The notes under the pieces are model-generated. The model did no database searches and was not told the origin of the DNA. It was given only the letters and a program-made list of their open reading frames with translations. Shown piece by piece: positions 62,232-64,000 of a DNA stretch of 64,000 nucleotides. Made by a program: the position numbers and the translations under genes. This DNA comes from Bacillota bacterium (lineage in GTDB: Bacteria; Bacillota; Clostridia; Lachnospirales; Lachnospiraceae): NCBI GenBank assembly GCA_023442465.1, contig JAEZZQ010000047.1:1-64000 (forward strand), in the 5' to 3' direction. How positions within the stretch are numbered: position 1 is the stretch's first letter; the number at the start of each line of letters is the position of its first letter.

Positions 62232-64000
62232 ATGAAAGCATCGACAGACCTGCAAAATATTCTTAAAGCGATAGACAGAAAAGGCTACCCGGCCTATAAG
62301 GACACACGGGGGAGTTATTCCTTTGGCAAATACGAGTTATCCATAGACCATGTACAAGGTGACCCTTTTGCATCTCCCTCCAAGGTGAGCATACACGTAG
62401 AGGGCAAGGCGGCAGGTTTCCCGAAGGAATGCTACGAGAGGAAGGAGCGCAGGATTGCTATGCAGGACTATCTGCTTCGCCTGTTTGGCAGGGAGGCGGA
62501 TAAATATAATTTCAAAGCCAAGGGCTCCGGTAAAAGCGGCCTTTTGTCGGTGAGCCGCTGTGGGCAGGAGGTGCTTGAGAGAACAGCATGTGTCATCGTG
62601 CCTGAAAGCGGGGCTATTATCTTACGTCTGGAAATCGGCTTTCCTGCCAACGGCAGAACGATTTGTGCGCCTGAGCTGGAAAAGATATTATTCGACTTCC
62701 TCCCCAGATGTATACAAGGTGTTCTGTTTTATCCTATGTTAAATAAAGAGGAAGTGAAACATACCCTTTTTCTTGCGGATGACAGATACTACATCAGAGA
62801 GCATTTGGCAGAAATGGGGCTTGCTGCGTTCGTCGCCAATGGCTCCGTACTTCCGAGGGAGTCCGGCATTTCGGACAGGCCCATGAAAAACAGCGTGCTT
62901 TTCGCTTCTCCCAAGTCCATGGAAGTGACAATGAAGCTTCCTCATAAGGGTGAAATATCCGGTATGGGAATCAAAAAAGGCATAACCCTCATCGTAGGAG
63001 GCGGCTATCATGGAAAGTCCACCCTTTTAAAGGCCCTGGAGCTTGGAGTGTACGATCATATCGCAGGAGACGGCAGGGAATATGTCATTACAGAGTCCGA
63101 GGCGGTAAAAATACGTGCGGAGGACGGGCGCAGCGTGACGGGAGATGATATTTCCCTATTCGTAAATAACCTTCCCGGCGGAAAGGATACCAAACGTTTC
63201 CATACGGAAGATGCCAGTGGAAGCACCTCTCAGGCGGCGAACGTGGTGGAAGCTATAGAAAGCGGTTCCACCCTTTTACTGATAGATGAGGATACTTGTG
63301 CGACGAATTTCATGGTAAGAGACGAACTGATGCAGCGCGTCGTTCACAGAGACAAAGAGCCCATTACCCCTTTTATAGAGAGGGCAAGGTTCTTGTATGA
63401 AGAGAACGGCATATCCTGCATCATCGTGGCGGGAAGTTCGGGTTCCTATTTCAACATCGCGGACTGCATCATCCAGATGGACCATTACAGGCCGGAAGAA
63501 ATTACGGACTTCGCAAAGGAAGAGGCGAAAGCCTTCCCTGCGGTATCTCTTCCCAGGGACATCCCTGCCATGCCGGACTATGAGAGAATTCCGGCCCGCG
63601 CTGTCAAGGCGATAGAGGAGCGCAAAGGAAACAATCATTATGCACAGAAGTATGGCCGCGGAGGAAAGAACAGATACGGGAAAAATGCTGAAGGCGATGC
63701 AAGAGAGGCGGATCGCATAAAAATAAAAGGGATGGGAAAAGAAAGTGTCGTTTTGGGTAAAGAAACGATTCATCTCCATTATGTAGAGCAGCTCGTCGAT
63801 GCAGAGCAAGCCATGGCGCTGGGCTATTTGCTCGCCTATGCGGAGCAGAATATGTTCAATGGACAAGAGAATCTCAGGGATATCGTAAATAAACTGATGG
63901 AACTGGTGGAGAAAAAAGGCCTTGCTGGCGTAGTGCAAGGAAGCTTCCTGCCGTCAGGGCTGGCACTTCCGAGAAAGCAGGAGGTATTCGCCTGCTTTAA
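62232..64000 (+). CDS. ABC-ATPase domain protein (predicted ATPase of the ABC class), 3' end outside the window
   Basis: The open frame runs 589 codons to the window edge without a stop. The protein has an N-terminal domain (about 1-240, YPAYKDTRGSYSFGKYELSI), a Walker A GGGYHGKST (about 257-265), a signature-like region GSTSQAAN near 335, and Walker B STLLLIDEDTCATNFM near 350. ALPRKQEVFACF near the end is where family members are close to finishing, so only a few residues are missing. It is a soluble single-domain ABC ATPase without permease, with unknown function. GAGGT precedes the ATG. Its length fits the family (about 570-600). Confidence 0.88.
   Translation, partial: MKASTDLQNILKAIDRKGYPAYKDTRGSYSFGKYELSIDHVQGDPFASPSKVSIHVEGKAAGFPKECYERKERRIAMQDYLLRLFGREADKYNFKAKGSGKSGLLSVSRCGQEVLERTACVIVPESGAIILRLEIGFPANGRTICAPELEKILFDFLPRCIQGVLFYPMLNKEEVKHTLFLADDRYYIREHLAEMGLAAFVANGSVLPRESGISDRPMKNSVLFASPKSMEVTMKLPHKGEISGMGIKKGITLIVGGGYHGKSTLLKALELGVYDHIAGDGREYVITESEAVKIRAEDGRSVTGDDISLFVNNLPGGKDTKRFHTEDASGSTSQAANVVEAIESGSTLLLIDEDTCATNFMVRDELMQRVVHRDKEPITPFIERARFLYEENGISCIIVAGSSGSYFNIADCIIQMDHYRPEEITDFAKEEAKAFPAVSLPRDIPAMPDYERIPARAVKAIEERKGNNHYAQKYGRGGKNRYGKNAEGDAREADRIKIKGMGKESVVLGKETIHLHYVEQLVDAEQAMALGYLLAYAEQNMFNGQENLRDIVNKLMELVEKKGLAGVVQGSFLPSGLALPRKQEVFACF

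Overview
The window looks like the chromosome of a spore-forming, Gram-positive Clostridia bacterium, most likely a Lachnospiraceae member. The signs are strong AGGAGG-type ribosome binding sites, ATG/GTG/TTG starts, a FabK-type fatty acid synthesis operon, spore maturation genes spmA and spmB, YesM/YesN-type two-component systems next to sugar ABC transporters, and tRNA genes without encoded CCA. The species cannot be named from the sequence alone.

Layout. 1-945 is the end of an rRNA operon (3' tip of 23S rRNA, no 5S seen) followed by seven tRNA genes (Asp, Val, Thr, Tyr, fMet, Phe, Lys). 996-6438 holds small single genes: a PlsC-like acyltransferase, a nucleoside phosphorylase, an MBL hydrolase, two GNAT acetyltransferases, a class C beta-lactamase-like hydrolase and a CD3324-type regulator. 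6578-6781 may be a decayed ORF. 6945-9461 is azlCD plus an L,D-transpeptidase. 9517-17907 is a housekeeping run related to the Bacillus yaaO-yabC cluster: HD protein, Orn/Lys/Arg decarboxylase, pyruvate kinase, guanylate-kinase-like protein, yaaR, holB, ricT, tRNA methyltransferase and rsmI. 18117-20678 is a large protein with a PEP/pyruvate-binding domain behind a KaiC-like N-terminus that lacks a P-loop. 20720-27805 is the fatty acid synthesis operon (acpP-fabK-fabD-fabG-fabF-fabZ-FabK paralog-fabH) with two FabT-like palindromes.

27907-36830 is a divergent unit: a YesN/YesM two-component system, and opposite it a ribose-type (CUT2) ABC transporter with an HxlB-like phosphosugar isomerase. 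spmA follows at 37392. From 38338 to 51474 a second YesM/YesN system precedes a CUT1 sugar ABC transporter, two GH31 alpha-glycosidases (one a clear YicI alpha-xylosidase), a zinc alcohol dehydrogenase and an IlvD/Edd dehydratase. This reads as an alpha-xyloside (xyloglucan fragment) uptake and breakdown cluster, possibly with oxidative handling of the sugar. After it come a broken DUF4179/DUF5643-type gene, a DUF2804 protein, an aldehyde dehydrogenase and two chemoreceptors, one fused to a YcgR/PilZ c-di-GMP module. spmB appears only at 60.4 kb, so about 22 kb separates it from its usual partner spmA. A nitroreductase and a nearly complete ABC-class ATPase close the window.

Two dispersed repeat families stand out: a MITE-like element of 133-150 bp in three copies (one with a perfect 7-bp target duplication), and short hairpin units of the type AGTAAAAGAGCACTCATAGG that sit just upstream of genes inside operons.
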